64,000 nt of DNA, from NCBI GenBank assembly GCA_014323675.1, contig JACONN010000002.1, forward strand, positions 1,842,001 through 1,906,000, read 5' to 3'. Position numbers and translations under genes: made by a program. The notes under the pieces are model-generated. The model was not told the origin of the DNA and did not search any database. It saw nothing but the letters and a program-made list of their open reading frames with translations. This DNA is from Hormoscilla sp. GM7CHS1pb (lineage in GTDB: Bacteria > Cyanobacteriota > Cyanobacteriia > Cyanobacteriales > Desertifilaceae). Positions 9,919 through 19,660 of this stretch are shown here, one piece after another (position 1 is the first letter of the stretch; every line of letters begins with the position of its first letter).

Positions 9919-11175
9919 TTGACACGTCGTTATCTATTTAGTTCGGAATCAGTTACGGAAGGACATCCAGACAAAATCTGCGATCAAATCTCAGATACGA
10001 TATTGGATGCATTATTGGCCGAAGACCCAGCCAGTAGGGTGGCAGCGGAAGTTGCGGTCAACACGGGTTTAGTCTTGATTACGGGTGAAATTACCTCTAA
10101 AGCTCAAATCAACTTTATCGATCTAGCGCGGAAAAAAATAACAGAGATTGGTTACTTGGGTGCCGATAGTGGCTTTTCTGCCAATAGCTGTGCAGTTTTG
10201 GTGGCTTTAGATGAACAGTCTCCTGACATTGCCCAAGGGGTGAACAGCGCCCAGGAACAACGGGAGATGTCTTCAGAAGAGAAACTGGACTCTGTGGGTG
10301 CTGGAGATCAAGGTTTGATGTTTGGCTTCGCCTGCAACGAAACTCCCGAAATGATGCCTTTACCGATCAGTTTGGCCCATAGGATTTGTCGGCGACTGGC
10401 AGCGGTGCGTAAAACTGGACAGTTGCCGTACCTGCGTCCCGATGGTAAAAGTCAGGTGACAGTCGCCTATGAAGACGGACGGCCCGTGGGGATCGATACG
10501 ATTCTGATTTCTACCCAACATGCACCGACCATTGGTAGCATTACTGATGAAGCAGCCGTGCAGGCAAAGATTAAAGAAGACCTGTGGTCAGCTGTGGTGC
10601 AACCCACTTTCGCAGATATTAATGTGAAGCCTGACGATCGAACCAGATTTCTGGTGAACCCGACGGGGAAATTTGTGGTTGGCGGTCCCCAAGGGGATGC
10701 GGGCTTGACGGGGCGTAAAATCATTGTCGATACCTATGGTGGCTATTCCCGTCACGGTGGCGGCGCGTTCTCTGGAAAAGACCCCACAAAGGTAGACCGC
10801 AGTGCGGCTTATGCTAGTCGGTATGCGGCGAAGAATATTGTGGCTGCTGGGTTGGCAGAAAAATGTGAGGTGCAACTGTCCTATGCGATCGGGGTGGCCC
10901 GTCCTGTGAGCATGTTGATTGAGACCTTTGGTACGGGCAAGGTAGATGAAGATAGCCTGTTGGAAGCCGTGAAGAAGATATTTGAATTCCGCCCAGCAGG
11001 AATTATTCAGACGTTTAATTTGCGCAACCTGCCAGGGGAACGCGGCGGACGTTTTTACCAGGATGTGGCTGCTTACGGCCACTTCGGTCGCCCGGATCTG
11101 GAATTGCCTTGGGAACAAACGGATAAGGCTGAGTTGTTGAAGGAAGCATTGAGTCAGTCGGCGGCAGCGGTATAG
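9919..11175 (+). CDS. metK: S-adenosylmethionine synthase
   Basis: 418 residues, normal length. Start TTG at 9919 with strong Shine-Dalgarno aaaggaga. Signatures: [20 protein letters not shown] (ATP/Met site), [12 protein letters not shown], and the P-loop-like [16 protein letters not shown]. Makes S-adenosylmethionine from methionine and ATP as a homotetramer in the cytoplasm. Confidence 0.97.
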   Translation: MTRRYLFSSESVTEGHPDKICDQISDTILDALLAEDPASRVAAEVAVNTGLVLITGEITSKAQINFIDLARKKITEIGYLGADSGFSANSCAVLVALDEQSPDIAQGVNSAQEQREMSSEEKLDSVGAGDQGLMFGFACNETPEMMPLPISLAHRICRRLAAVRKTGQLPYLRPDGKSQVTVAYEDGRPVGIDTILISTQHAPTIGSITDEAAVQAKIKEDLWSAVVQPTFADINVKPDDRTRFLVNPTGKFVVGGPQGDAGLTGRKIIVDTYGGYSRHGGGAFSGKDPTKVDRSAAYASRYAAKNIVAAGLAEKCEVQLSYAIGVARPVSMLIETFGTGKVDEDSLLEAVKKIFEFRPAGIIQTFNLRNLPGERGGRFYQDVAAYGHFGRPDLELPWEQTDKAELLKEALSQSAAAV

Positions 11176-11280
11176 TTCGATGAGATCGAGAATTAAGAAA
11201 CCAGGTATATGGAAAAAACCAGGTTTCTGGGGGCTACTGGTGAGAAACCTGGTTTCTACCTCATAATTGATTGAATACCT
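11176..11280. terminator. metK downstream hairpin (aaacc-aggtttct repeat)
   Basis: Downstream of metK, aagaaaccagg, aaaccaggtttctgg and gagaaacctggtttct form interlocking dyads of the aaaccaggtttct type, a frequent cyanobacterial intergenic repeat. It probably ends metK transcription, although no clean U-tract follows. Confidence 0.45.
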
Positions 11281-11393
11281 GGCATTGCACATTTTGGGGA
11301 TGATGCCCTTTTTTGCACATAACTGAAAATGGCTTGTAGTCTAAGTTTGAGAGTTCTGCAACTATCTCCATCATCCCGTTATTGTGCAACGCC
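11281..11393. mobile_element. 113-bp MITE, copy A
   Basis: Terminal inverted repeats ggcattgcacattttgggg and the complement of ccgttattgtgcaacgcc. Flanked by an exact 8-bp duplication gaatacct (11273-11280 and 11394-11401). Same length as copy B at 11799 and closely similar throughout. Non-coding; probably mobilised in trans by an insertion sequence not in the window. Confidence 0.92.
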
Positions 11394-11420
11394 GAATACC
11401 TTTGCACACCCGATCGCCCA

Positions 11421-11765
11421 TCATCCATTCAAGAGTGATTCAAACTCAGTCTTCAAGGAATGAACGTCGGCTACCCGGGCCACTAACAGGTTACGATCGC
11501 CGGAATCTTGCAAGCGCCGCTTCCAATGCCGGATGCTATCGGAGTTTTTCATCCAATAGCCGATGACGCTGTCTACCACGCGATCGAATTCCCAACCGCG
11601 AGTCCGAGGCACTGTCTCGACCGATTCCAGAAAGGCATCTAGGGTACAATGGTAGCTGCCCACATATTCCGCACCAGCACGGGGTTGGTGTTCCTGCTTC
11701 TCTTGCTGGTGATTAAAAAAATGCCAAACTGGCGATACGCCGAGGATGTCAAATGTGTATTTCAC
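11421..11765 (-). CDS. conserved hypothetical protein
   Basis: About 114 residues from a GTG start at 11765 (KYTFDILGVSPVWHFFNHQQ). The open frame runs further upstream to 11810, but that stretch comes from MITE copy B, so the shorter start is preferred. Central sequence RGWEFDRVVDSVIGYWMKNS is Trp-rich and likely globular. No family recognised. The MITE sits about 34 bp upstream of the chosen start and may have replaced its promoter. Confidence 0.5.
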   Translation of the reverse strand: MKYTFDILGVSPVWHFFNHQQEKQEHQPRAGAEYVGSYHCTLDAFLESVETVPRTRGWEFDRVVDSVIGYWMKNSDSIRHWKRRLQDSGDRNLLVARVADVHSLKTEFESLLNG

Positions 11766-11798
11766 GACAAATTCCTCAAATTCTATATTTCTATGATA

Positions 11799-11911
11799 GG
11801 CGTTGCACATTTTGGGGATGATGCCTACGCATGCACATAACTTAAACTGGCTTGTAGTCTAGGTTTAAGACTTCTGCAACTATGCCCATCATCCCGTAAT
11901 TGTGCAACGCC
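11799..11911. mobile_element. 113-bp MITE, copy B
   Basis: Same element as copy A. Ends ggcgttgcacattttggg and the complement of cccgtaattgtgcaacgcc, with an exact 8-bp duplication ctatgata (11791-11798 and 11912-11919). Lies just upstream of the hypothetical gene at 11421-11765. Confidence 0.92.
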
Positions 11912-12030
11912 CTATGATATTTCTGTGATAGGATATTGGGACAAGGAGTGGAGTAACAGATTGTACCAAGCAGCCCGATTTTGGGCGTCCCTTGGGTTAA
12001 AATCAGTAAAATAGTAGAATAACTATACCT

Positions 12031-12117
12031 GGAGAGGTGGCAGAGCGGTTGAATGCGGCGCACTCGAAATGCGTTATAGGCTAAAACCCTATCGGGGGTT
12101 CAAATCCCCCCTCTCCG
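12031..12117 (+). tRNA. tRNA-Ser (anticodon CGA)
   Basis: Class II tRNA fold: acceptor ggagagg, D arm gcagagcggttgaatgc, anticodon loop ctcgaaa (CGA, reads UCG), long variable arm tataggctaaaaccctat, T arm gggggttcaaatccccc. The 3' acceptor strand appears one C short (six Cs between the T loop and tctcc where seven would complete both stems). CCA is not encoded. Confidence 0.92.
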
Positions 12118-12357
12118 TTTAGACGTAGGTTGGGTCTCCGAACGAAACCCAACCTGTTAACATAAGAAACCAAACCGGTTTATTACCACCATGATGGGCA
12201 GTGCGTAAGTTGGGTTTCGTCCGGAGACCCAACCGGTGCATCCGCTAAAGGGCAGGCGTAGATGACGGAGATGGAAGCATCTCAATTTTTATCTTTAAAA
12301 AATTGAGATGCTTCCGTTCAATATTTGAGTAATATCAATAAAAATGGAGCCATCAAA
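12118..12357. repeat. intergenic inverted repeats between tRNA-Ser and the ATPase gene
   Basis: Two structures. First, gtaggttgggtctccgaacg and its inverted partner gtttcgtccggagacccaac about 90 bp apart (12124-12233). Second, a compact palindrome ggaagcatctcaattttt / aaaaattgagatgcttcc at about 12270-12317, just before the ATPase gene, which could act as attenuator or MITE. Confidence 0.7.
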
Positions 12358-13653
12358 GTGATTACCCAGATTCAAGTAAAAAACCTTAAAAGCTATCGAT
12401 CTGGAGTTTTGCCATTGGCTTCTTTAACCGTTTTGATTGGAGCTAATGCATCAGGTAAAAGCAACATCATTGAAGCCCTCAGATTGCTGAAAATACTTGC
12501 CAAAGGCGAGAGATTGAGCCTTCTGGGCAACAGTCATCAACAGAGTGAAATGCCGTTTAGAGGTAAATTTGATAATCTTGGATACCGAGGAGCAAAATTA
12601 TTTCAAATTTCCTGCGATCTTGAAATCTTAGAGTTGGAAAGCTGGAATCATTTCGAGATCGAACTGGGGCTTAATAATGAAGGAGAGTGCCATGTCACTC
12701 AAGAAAAAATTATCGCCCCAATATCGACGGTTCCCCTATACCAAATTACCAGCGAACCTCAAGGGGCAGGTAGCGATGTTTTAGTAGAAAATTTTGCACG
12801 TGGTAGGAATAAGCCAAAAATTCCATGCAGTAGCCACATGGCAATTTTTACACAGTTATTGAGTGAGATTCGTTTTCGTTCAAAAGATCGAGAGAGTCGA
12901 GAAAAAATTCCTCGAATTGCCGATAATTATGTTCGTTACTTGAGTGGTATTGTTTTTCTGGAGCCCGAACCTAATGCAATGCGCGATTACGGTCATAAAG
13001 CCGATCGATTGCTCGAAGAACATGGAGAAAATATCTCCGGCGTTCTCTATAATCTCTGCCAAAAATTAGATATTAAGGCTGAGATATTAGAATTTGTTAG
13101 AAGTCTTCCCGAACAAGATATTGAAGATATCGGCTTTATTGAAACTGCTCGTGGGGAAGTTATGTTGCAGCTAACTGAAACCTTTGGTGGCATCTCCGCT
13201 GTCTATGATGCAACAACCCTCTCAGATGGGACATTGCGAGTTCTGTCAATTGCAGCAGTCATGTTTTCGGCTCCAGAACAAAGCATTGTTGTTATTGAAG
13301 AAATTGATAACGGCGTGCATCCCAGTAGAGCAGAAAGTTTACTTAAGCGCATTTATAATATTGCACAAACACGCCATTTGCAAGTTCTAATTAGCAGCCA
13401 TAATCCGGCACTGCTTGATGCTCTACCTGATGAGGCTGTGCCAGAAACGGTCTTTTGCTATCGCAGTCCCGATGATGGTTCGAGTCAACTTGTACGATTG
13501 CGAGATATTCCAGACTACCCCGAACTGATTGCTCGAGGTACTGTCGGACAGCTGATGACAGGGGGTTTGCTAGAACGGTTTGTGAAATACCATCCCGGAA
13601 GTGAAGAGAAGAAGCGAAAAGCAATGGAATGGTTAGCTGATATTCGCGGCTGA
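12358..13653 (+). CDS. AAA family ATPase (AAA_21 / OLD-like)
   Basis: 431 residues from GTG at 12358 (ITQIQVKNLKSYRSGVLPL); an upstream TTG is possible but the GTG has tggag 9 nt before it. Walker A is GANASGKSN; late motifs are TLSDGTLRVLSIAAVM (signature-like), SIVVIEEIDNGVHPSR (Walker B, D-loop) and VLISSHNPALLDALP. Such SMC-like ATPases without a second domain are common in defence islands and are often paired with a small effector. The next gene, 15 bp downstream, encodes a PIN-like nuclease, which fits such a pair. Confidence 0.88.
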   Translation: MITQIQVKNLKSYRSGVLPLASLTVLIGANASGKSNIIEALRLLKILAKGERLSLLGNSHQQSEMPFRGKFDNLGYRGAKLFQISCDLEILELESWNHFEIELGLNNEGECHVTQEKIIAPISTVPLYQITSEPQGAGSDVLVENFARGRNKPKIPCSSHMAIFTQLLSEIRFRSKDRESREKIPRIADNYVRYLSGIVFLEPEPNAMRDYGHKADRLLEEHGENISGVLYNLCQKLDIKAEILEFVRSLPEQDIEDIGFIETARGEVMLQLTETFGGISAVYDATTLSDGTLRVLSIAAVMFSAPEQSIVVIEEIDNGVHPSRAESLLKRIYNIAQTRHLQVLISSHNPALLDALPDEAVPETVFCYRSPDDGSSQLVRLRDIPDYPELIARGTVGQLMTGGLLERFVKYHPGSEEKKRKAMEWLADIRG

Positions 13654-13668
13654 GATTGAGATTAGTTT

Positions 13669-14012
13669 ATGAAAGCTGTTGCAATTGTTGACACCTCTAT
13701 ATTTTGTGAGTTCCTGAATATTCCCAAGATGAACGATTCAAGAGAGGAAGTCTTGAATGAATTTGAAAGGCTTCTCAATGACGAGACATCATTTCTTTTA
13801 CCGATGGCTGCTGTTTACGAAACAGGTAATCATATCGCTCAATTGCCTGATGGGGGAAACCGTCGCCGTTTTGCTCAATTCTTTGTTGAGCAAGTTCACA
13901 AAGCAATTAACTGAGATGCCCCTTGGCAAATCATGCAAGTTCCAACAGTTGCAGAAATTGGCATCTGGTTGGGTGAATTTCCTGATTCGGCGATGCAAGG
14001 GGTAGGGATGGG
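13669..14012 (+). pseudogene. PIN-like domain gene, 5' part (cut by group II intron)
   Basis: Begins MKAVAIVDTSIFCEFLNIP, with the N-terminal Asp of PIN RNases, and continues to AINxDAPWQIMQVPTVAEIG. An in-frame TGA at 13912-13914 and then an antisense group II intron after 14012 interrupt it. The rest of the reading frame resumes at 16650. Stop-start spacing of 15 bp to the ATPase gene implies one operon. The toxin-like effector is inactivated while the ATPase is intact. Confidence 0.8.
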
Positions 14013-14018
14013 ATTAAA

Positions 14019-15790
14019 CTAAACAAGACTGTCGCCAGCCCTGTTCGTCTTCAAAACCGGACGTGAGACTTTCACCTCATCCGGCTCCTCGGTTTCCCTA
14101 TCCCGTTTCCGGGTGCGGCTTGATTGACTACCATCTATTCGCGTTTTCTGATGATGGCAGTAGTCATGGAGCAATTGCAGATTGTCATACCTATCCTTAC
14201 CGCCTAATGATTTCGGCAGGATGTGGTCTACTTCCCACTTATCCCCGTCTATAAATAGCCTTCCGCAGTGTCCACATTTGCCCTTTTGACTGCCCATGAG
14301 CTTTAATACTCTGGTGCTTATATTGGGGCTCTTGCGTAGTCTCTTACTCCAGTAAACAAGATTTCCGCCCATCGGGCTAGCTGTCCCTTTTACTTTTACG
14401 TGCCTTACAATTTCCGTCTCGGAGTGTCGGGTTAGTTTTGCCCCTTTAGCGTCCATGAAGTTCCACTGTTGGCTGCCTTCAGCTTTCCAGTATTTTTGGT
14501 ACACCCATCTTTTTGTTTTGTTGGGATGCCGTCTCTTAGCCCATCTTTCTGTTATTTCCCACAAGTACATATCCAGTTCTCCGAATATTTCCTTGCTCAC
14601 CACCGTCCTGTTGTAGTTGCACCAACCCTTTATTATCGGGTTCAGCTTGTTTATCAGTGCGGCCTGTGGTGCGGCCTTATGACTATCTACTACAGCCTTT
14701 AGCTTTTCTTTGTGGTCTCTGATGGTCTTGTCGCTTGGCTTTATGAGGGTTTTGAAACCTTTCCCTGTTTTTCCACTTCGGTGTTTACCTACTTTGTACT
14801 GTCGAACATTAAAGCCGAGGAAATCAAATCCCGCCTTTTTTCCTTCCAAAGTATGGGCCATTCTGGTCTTTTCAGGTTTTAGCTCTAGCCCTATTCCTGC
14901 CAGCCACTCGCTGATGACTTCCTTTGCTTGCTCGACTACCTCGCGGTTCTTGTGCATCACTACAAAGTCATCTGCATATCGCACTACCCCTAGTTCATTC
15001 TGCTTTTTTTCGTTTGCCGGAACGATTTTTCTTACCTCTGCTTCCATTCCATGTAGCGCAATGTTCGCCAGTAGTGGGGATATTACTCCCCCTGTGGTGT
15101 TCCTGCGTAAGTTGGCTGGTATGCTTTCCGGTCCATCACCCCAGCTTTTAACCATTCCCGGATTTTCTTCCGTATAGGTGATGAGTTATTCAGTTTTTCC
15201 AGTAGTGCTTTGTGGTCTATGCGATCGAAGCATTTCGCGATGTCCGCGTCCAGCACCCATTTGGGTTTTGAACTGATGCTCGCCAATATTGCCGCAATCG
15301 CATCGTGGCATCCCCTGCCCGGCCTGAACCCGTAGGAGTTTGCCTCAAACACCGCTTCCCATTCGGGTTCTAGCGCTATCTTGACTAACCCCTGTAGGGC
15401 CCTGTCGTATATTGTGGGTATTCCCAGTGGTCGCTTCTCTTCCCTTCCGGGTTTTGGTATCCATACCCTACGGGTGGGTTTGACCTTCTTCCCATCATTG
15501 ACTTTAAGCTGCCTTACCAGTGGTTGTCTTTCGGAGGGTTTAAGCGCAACCACGCCGTCTACACCTGCCGTCTTCTTTCCCTGGTTTTGCTGGGTGACCT
15601 GTCTCACCGCAATCATTTTTGCGGACCATGACCTTGTTATTAGTCCCTGGAGCTTGCGTACTAGCTTCTGATTCCCACTTTGTGCCGCTCTGTAGATGCG
15701 CTTTTGAATCTTAAATACGTTCCGCTCCAGCTTTCGCCAGGGGACCGCATTCCAGTCATATACTCTCCTTCTGGACGTACACCGTGACAT
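14019..15790 (-). pseudogene. ltrA-like: group II intron-encoded reverse transcriptase/maturase/HNH protein (frameshifted)
   Basis: Starts MSRCTSRRRVYDWNAVPWRK. Carries RT motifs GVDGVVALKP, GFRPGRGCHDAI, the active site VVRYADDFVVMH, a maturase X region, and a C-terminal HNH domain (CGHCGRLF, WEVDHILPKS, LHDYCHH). A single missing G in the run encoding TPQGGVISP (near 15095) separates the first 235 codons from the remainder. In intact form it would promote splicing and retrohoming of its intron. Confidence 0.9.
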
Positions 15791-16241
15791 ATTAAATCCT
15801 ACTAACCTCTACATTTTGGTTAACCGTGAGGGCGTCAGCCTATCCTATCCGTTACAGATAGGCATGCTTCTCCGCTCAATCTTTCCCAGTTGTGACCTGC
15901 TAATGGATTCGCAGATGTTGCGCCTTTGGTGGCTACTCAGCAATCGACCTCACTGAGAGTACATCAACTGGTTTACTTCGTTCCTGTAGATGATTGTTTG
16001 CGACCTTAGAGGGTGGCCCTACGCCGGGTTTATTGTCGGTGCTAGTTGGTCAGATAGCTACCTGCCAACGACCTATATCCTATCCCTTTTTGGGCCAGTG
16101 TGTAAGCCTTATTCCACTGGTTAATCGTTACGACGCTGCATCACTTCGCTTCATGCTCCTCATAGCCGCTTGCTCGACGTTGACCAGTTTAGGCTACCAG
16201 TCATTAACGCCTTTTCGCCCCGCTTTACGGATTGATGCCAT

Positions 16242-16309
16242 CGCGTCCGGGAGCACCCACCCTGTCATGTCGCTCCCGCGCATGACATGGGTGGGTGTCT
16301 CCGGACGCG
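16242..16309. repeat. family H double-hairpin element (inside intron)
   Basis: 68 nt: outer stem cgcgtccgg/ccggacgcg, inner arm caccctgtcatgtcg and its partner. It lies in the 5' structured part of the intron, flanked by ccatcg... and agcttaccg-type sequence identical to the other intron copies. Confidence 0.9.
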
Positions 16310-16649
16310 AAGCTACCGCAGGGGCGATGCTTTTACCCCTGCACCTGGGGAGAAGGACTTGCACCTCCATCATCTCTGGGTTTCGCCGGTCTTCCTTGGT
16401 ATCTCCACCGGTGGTTGACTTTACCCTACAAGTTTCAGGACCAATGATATCCTGCATGCGGTCTCGGTCAATAGGCTTGTGACATGGTCATTGACCCTCC
16501 TTGTCCATTCTGGATCTTTACGCTAAACGGGTCGCACCAAGTTATCAGGACTAATGAAATCCTGCTAGCGGTCTCGGACCTATGGCCTGTGACACCGCCA
16601 TTTGACGTCCTCACTTCCATTATGGACCTTTACGCTAAACGAATCGCAC

Positions 16650-16773
16650 AGATATATCGATTATTAAAGAATGGAAAAAGGCAAGGAAGAGAACACCCTA
16701 TCTTCGCGTGTTTATCTGGTCTTTAGATAAAGACCTCATGGGGTATGACTATCAGCCATGCGATCGGTATTAA
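16650..16773 (+). pseudogene. PIN-like domain gene, 3' part
   Basis: Continues the frame from 14012 once the intron is removed: MGD|ISIIKEWKKARKRTPY, then FIWSLDKDLMGYDYQP and stop TAA. The C-terminal WSLDKDL motif matches the distal acidic site expected in PIN-like proteins. The restored protein would be about 155 residues. Confidence 0.8.
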
Positions 16774-17400
16774 TTAGGGTTTTTGGGCCTGGATTACTTG
16801 CAGACTGCCACCGGCGTGGAGTGTCTGGCGCTGAACCTGAAAACCAATTTCGCCCAGGAGTTGGGGTAAGTCAGTGCGCAGCAGCTGCCAGGCTGTTTCG
16901 GTTTCAAACAATTGCATAAATATGGATAAGCCTGGCCAAAATAGCCAGTTACTGGGGGCGTGCAAATCTATCAGGGCAAAGATGCCTCCCGGTTTCAGCA
17001 CCCGGTATACTTCCTGGAGGATCTGCCGTAGCTGCATGCTTTCCATTTCGTGCAGGGCGACGCTGGTATGCACGATATCAAACTGATTGTCGCCCAAGGG
17101 CATGTTTTCAGCAAAGGCTTCCACATACGAGGCAGCGGGAACGTTCTGCTGGGCCCGTTTCAGGGATAAGGGCGAGGCGTCTAAACCGGTGACCTCCTGG
17201 GACTGCTGCACCAGAAATTTAGTTGCCTGACCGCTACCACAACAGAGATCTAGTATCCTGGTTTGTGAGGTGATGGTTAAATCTTGTAGCGGTAACTGAC
17301 GGAATCGGCTCTCTCCCCCGACTGCCAGGGCAGATAGTTGCGCGATCGCATCATAGAGCCATTGATAGCGATAACTTAAATCTCTGAGAATATTGGCCAT
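16774..17400 (-). CDS. class I SAM-dependent methyltransferase (UbiE/MenG-like)
   Basis: 208 residues. Motif I is ILDLCCGSGQATKFL, then VTGLDASPLSLKRAQ (motif II) and FDIVHTSVALHEME (motif III region), followed by VLKPGGIFALIDLHAP. The substrate is unknown; ubiquinone/menaquinone-type methyltransferases are the closest general class. A degraded partial duplicate lies at 18066-18215. Convergent with the PIN gene: the two stop codons abut. Confidence 0.85.
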   Translation of the reverse strand: MANILRDLSYRYQWLYDAIAQLSALAVGGESRFRQLPLQDLTITSQTRILDLCCGSGQATKFLVQQSQEVTGLDASPLSLKRAQQNVPAASYVEAFAENMPLGDNQFDIVHTSVALHEMESMQLRQILQEVYRVLKPGGIFALIDLHAPSNWLFWPGLSIFMQLFETETAWQLLRTDLPQLLGEIGFQVQRQTLHAGGSLQVIQAQKP

Positions 17401-17505
17401 ATCCAGTTTTTTGGTGTTGGTGCTGAAGATCTACTACCTGAGATAATATCTTATCAGTTTACTTAGCTATTGTATTATCCAGAGAGTAATTACTATAAAA
17501 ATTAA

Positions 17506-18069
17506 CTATCTAATCCCCAACTGTTCTAATAAATAGTTGACGCGCTCATAAGCATCTCGTTGTAATATCTCGCGCTTCCGAGTCAATCAACTCCTCAAAA
17601 TCCGCTACAAACTTATGTCCCACGTGCTGGTAAGACATAAACTTCTCCCCAATTTTACTCAACCCTTCCCGCACCAACCTATTGCCAACGCACGGTTGAA
17701 ACATCCTCACTAGCGCATCTAACCCTTCAGGATAGTTACGCAGGCAAAAATAGATATCCCAAGCATCCTTTTCTTTGAGGCGATCGTAAAGCGCCATTCC
17801 CTTCATCACCAAAAATGGTACAATTGTTGCCACTCTTACCCGAGCATTATCTATCCCGCCTTCCGGAAGCACGCCAACAATTTCGACACCGCGAGCTTTC
17901 CGCGCGCGCAGATCCTGTATTCTTTGAGTACGGTGAGAAGTACCAGTTCCTGAATATTCCCATCCCGAAAATCTACTTGTACCACGATCTCCCTATCATT
18001 CACCATCACGTGACGATAAAAGATAAACGGTTGCCTCCCTTGACGATATCCCCTAGTTAACAGTGACAT
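17506..18069 (-). pseudogene. AbiEii-like nucleotidyltransferase toxin, degraded
   Basis: The reading frame begins MSLLTRGYRQGRQPFIFYRH, passes through QRIQDLRARKARGVEIV in a second frame and continues as IVPFLVMKGMALYDRLKEKDAWDIYFCLR, the conserved lysine/aspartate core of nucleotidyltransferase AbiEii/AbiGii toxin proteins. At least two frameshifts (near 17905 and 17550) disrupt it. No AbiEi-type antitoxin gene is next to it. Confidence 0.65.
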
Positions 18070-18215
18070 CCCGAGACTGCTGCACCAGCAATTTTCCGCT
18101 CCTGGGAAGGCGAGGTGATGGTAATTTCAAGTAAGGCTAACTGGCGGAACTGGCGATCGCCCCCTATGCTGAGGGCCGGAATAAGGGCGATCGCCTCCCA
18201 GATCCATTAATACGG
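18066..18215 (-). pseudogene. remnant of a duplicated methyltransferase gene
   Basis: Resembles the 5' half of the methyltransferase gene at 16774-17400 at DNA level (gactgctgcaccag..attt, gaggtgatggt, taactggcggaa, cagatccatt). Internal deletions remove motif I. Together with the intact copy it brackets the AbiEii-like remnant, suggesting an old tandem duplication. Confidence 0.6.
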
Positions 18216-18873
18216 AGCGCTTGTTACCGGCGATCGCGGGCCTGGTTTACCTTCTATCTACGGCATCCTGTAGCAATGGCCAATCTGCTACTGCTTCTTC
18301 TTACCTGCATGCGCACTGGCACTTACCCAGTCCCCAGGAATTTTTTTTTGGGGAAATTGCATAACTGCGTTCAGCATGACTGCCTTTGTGTTATGCTATT
18401 TTTAGATCTGGGATTTGGGATGCAACTGAGATATTGGGGATCGAACAATTCGCAAGCTTGTTTCGTTTAATGAGCTAGATAGCAATAGCGATCCGCTCCA
18501 TGAGTCGGATGATACTTCTCTGGAAATTCACAATCATCGTCCAGTAATAAATGTAAATGCGCAACTAGAACGAGCGCCAGTGGTAAATCAGACAAGACAA
18601 CCCGTGCCAAGGCCTACAATAGTCCCTCCTACAATAACAGTCCCTCGTACAAGAGATTGCGGTAATTTATGGGGAGCTTGTCAATAAGATCGATTTGCAA
18701 CTTATCGACAAGCTGAAATATAAGTAGCCGGGCAAAATTATTATATAGGAGATTCATGCCGAGCCATAGTTTGATTCGATATGAAAATAATTTGCCAAAA
18801 TCACTTATAAGCAGAAATGGACGAGGTGATTTGGAGAACATCTGGGTGTAGGAAGTCAAAACTTGAATTGTAA
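18216..18873. other. region without an intact gene
   Basis: Mostly AT-rich degraded sequence. From about 18440 to 18688 the plus strand has an open stretch without a start codon (FNELDSNSDPLHESDDTSLE, then Pro-rich PVPRPTIVPPTITVP, ending CGNLWGACQ). It may be the tail of a secreted or linker-rich protein. 18654-18715 contains cttgtcaataagatcg / cgacaagctg dyads. Confidence 0.4.
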
Positions 18874-19165
18874 TATGAAGATTCGTCTAAGAACAATTGG
18901 AGTTTGTGCTAGCAGTTTGCTACTAGTATTATTCCTAGCGCCAAGTCAGAAAAATTGTGCTAACTTTGGCTAGAACCAAGATCGATAAGTTGTTCTCCAA
19001 GACCACTTTGCCAGTATTATCTCAGAAGGAGATGTGTCAGAGGGCCAAGATTTTTACGGTTAAAGTCCTAAATGGAACTTCTGGGGGTTCAGGGATTTTA
19101 ATTGCTAAGCATGGGAGTCGGTATACCCTTGTTAGGAATGAGAATTTAATAAGGTGTCAAACTAG
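18874..19165 (+). pseudogene. trypsin-like serine protease, N-terminal fragment
   Basis: Signal peptide MKIRLRTIGVCASSLLLVLF is followed, after a frameshift near 18960, by FTVKVLNGTSGGSGILIAKH, the typical beta-barrel start of cyanobacterial secreted trypsin/HtrA-like peptidases. It ends where an ISAzo13-type transposase fragment begins. The catalytic His, Asp and Ser regions are absent. Confidence 0.65.
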
Positions 19166-19171
19166 CGGGAT

Positions 19172-19660
19172 GTGGCGCTAAAATTAGCTTATACCCTACT
19201 TCGACATGGAAACCACAATACGATGCAACCCTATCCGGAAGATATCTCCGAACAGATGCAGAGATACTACAAGTCCTTGTCAGAGAAGGACCGCCGCCGC
19301 TATGCTGCCATCGAAGCACTTAAGCTGGGCTACGGTGGCATAAGCTACATCAGTCAACTGATGGGTTGCCATGCCCACACCATTCGCCTTGGGCTCCAAG
19401 AGTTGTCCGATGACCAAGGGATGAACGCTAGGCGCATTCGTCGGGGGTGGACGCAAAAAAGCATTGGAGCAGATACAGGGATTAGATGAGGCATTCCTTC
19501 GAGTTGTTGCGGCTCATACAGCGGGTTCGCCAATGGATGAATCGCTCTTTAGGACCCATTTGACCCGTCAGCAAATTGCTGACTTACTCGCCCAAGAAGA
19601 AGAGATTAACGTGAGTGTGACCGTGGTAGATCAATTGTTGAAACAGCATAATTTTCGAGT
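19172..19660 (+). pseudogene. ISAzo13-family transposase, N-terminal fragment
   Basis: Reads MQPYPEDISEQMQRYYKSLS, SEKDRRRYAAIEALKLGYGG and, after a one-base frameshift near 19450, LDEAFLRVVAAHTAGSPMDE and TRQQIADLLAQEE. These are the helix-turn-helix and linker regions of ISAzo13 transposases. It stops at about 19660, joined directly to an RTX gene fragment on the other strand. No DDE domain remains. Confidence 0.75.

Larger units (their letters stand above)
14013..16649 (-). mobile_element. group II intron, antisense to the PIN gene (collapsed twintron structure)
   Basis: Read on the minus strand it begins GTGCGATTCGTTTAGCG and ends GACAGTCTTGTTTAGTTTAAT after a domain V (gagccggatgaggtgaaag...). 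A second 5' end, GTGCGACCCGTTTAGCG, starts at 16537, exactly 112 nt in, the position where an inner intron is inserted in the twintron at 59705. Only one body and one 3' end follow, so this looks like a twintron shortened by recombination. The 2637-bp insert splits the codon gg|a of the host gene. Confidence 0.88.

Noticed and set aside
15080..15110. Programmed frameshift in the intron protein gene
   Set aside because: The homologue at 61507 is in one frame at this place; loss of a G is the simple explanation.
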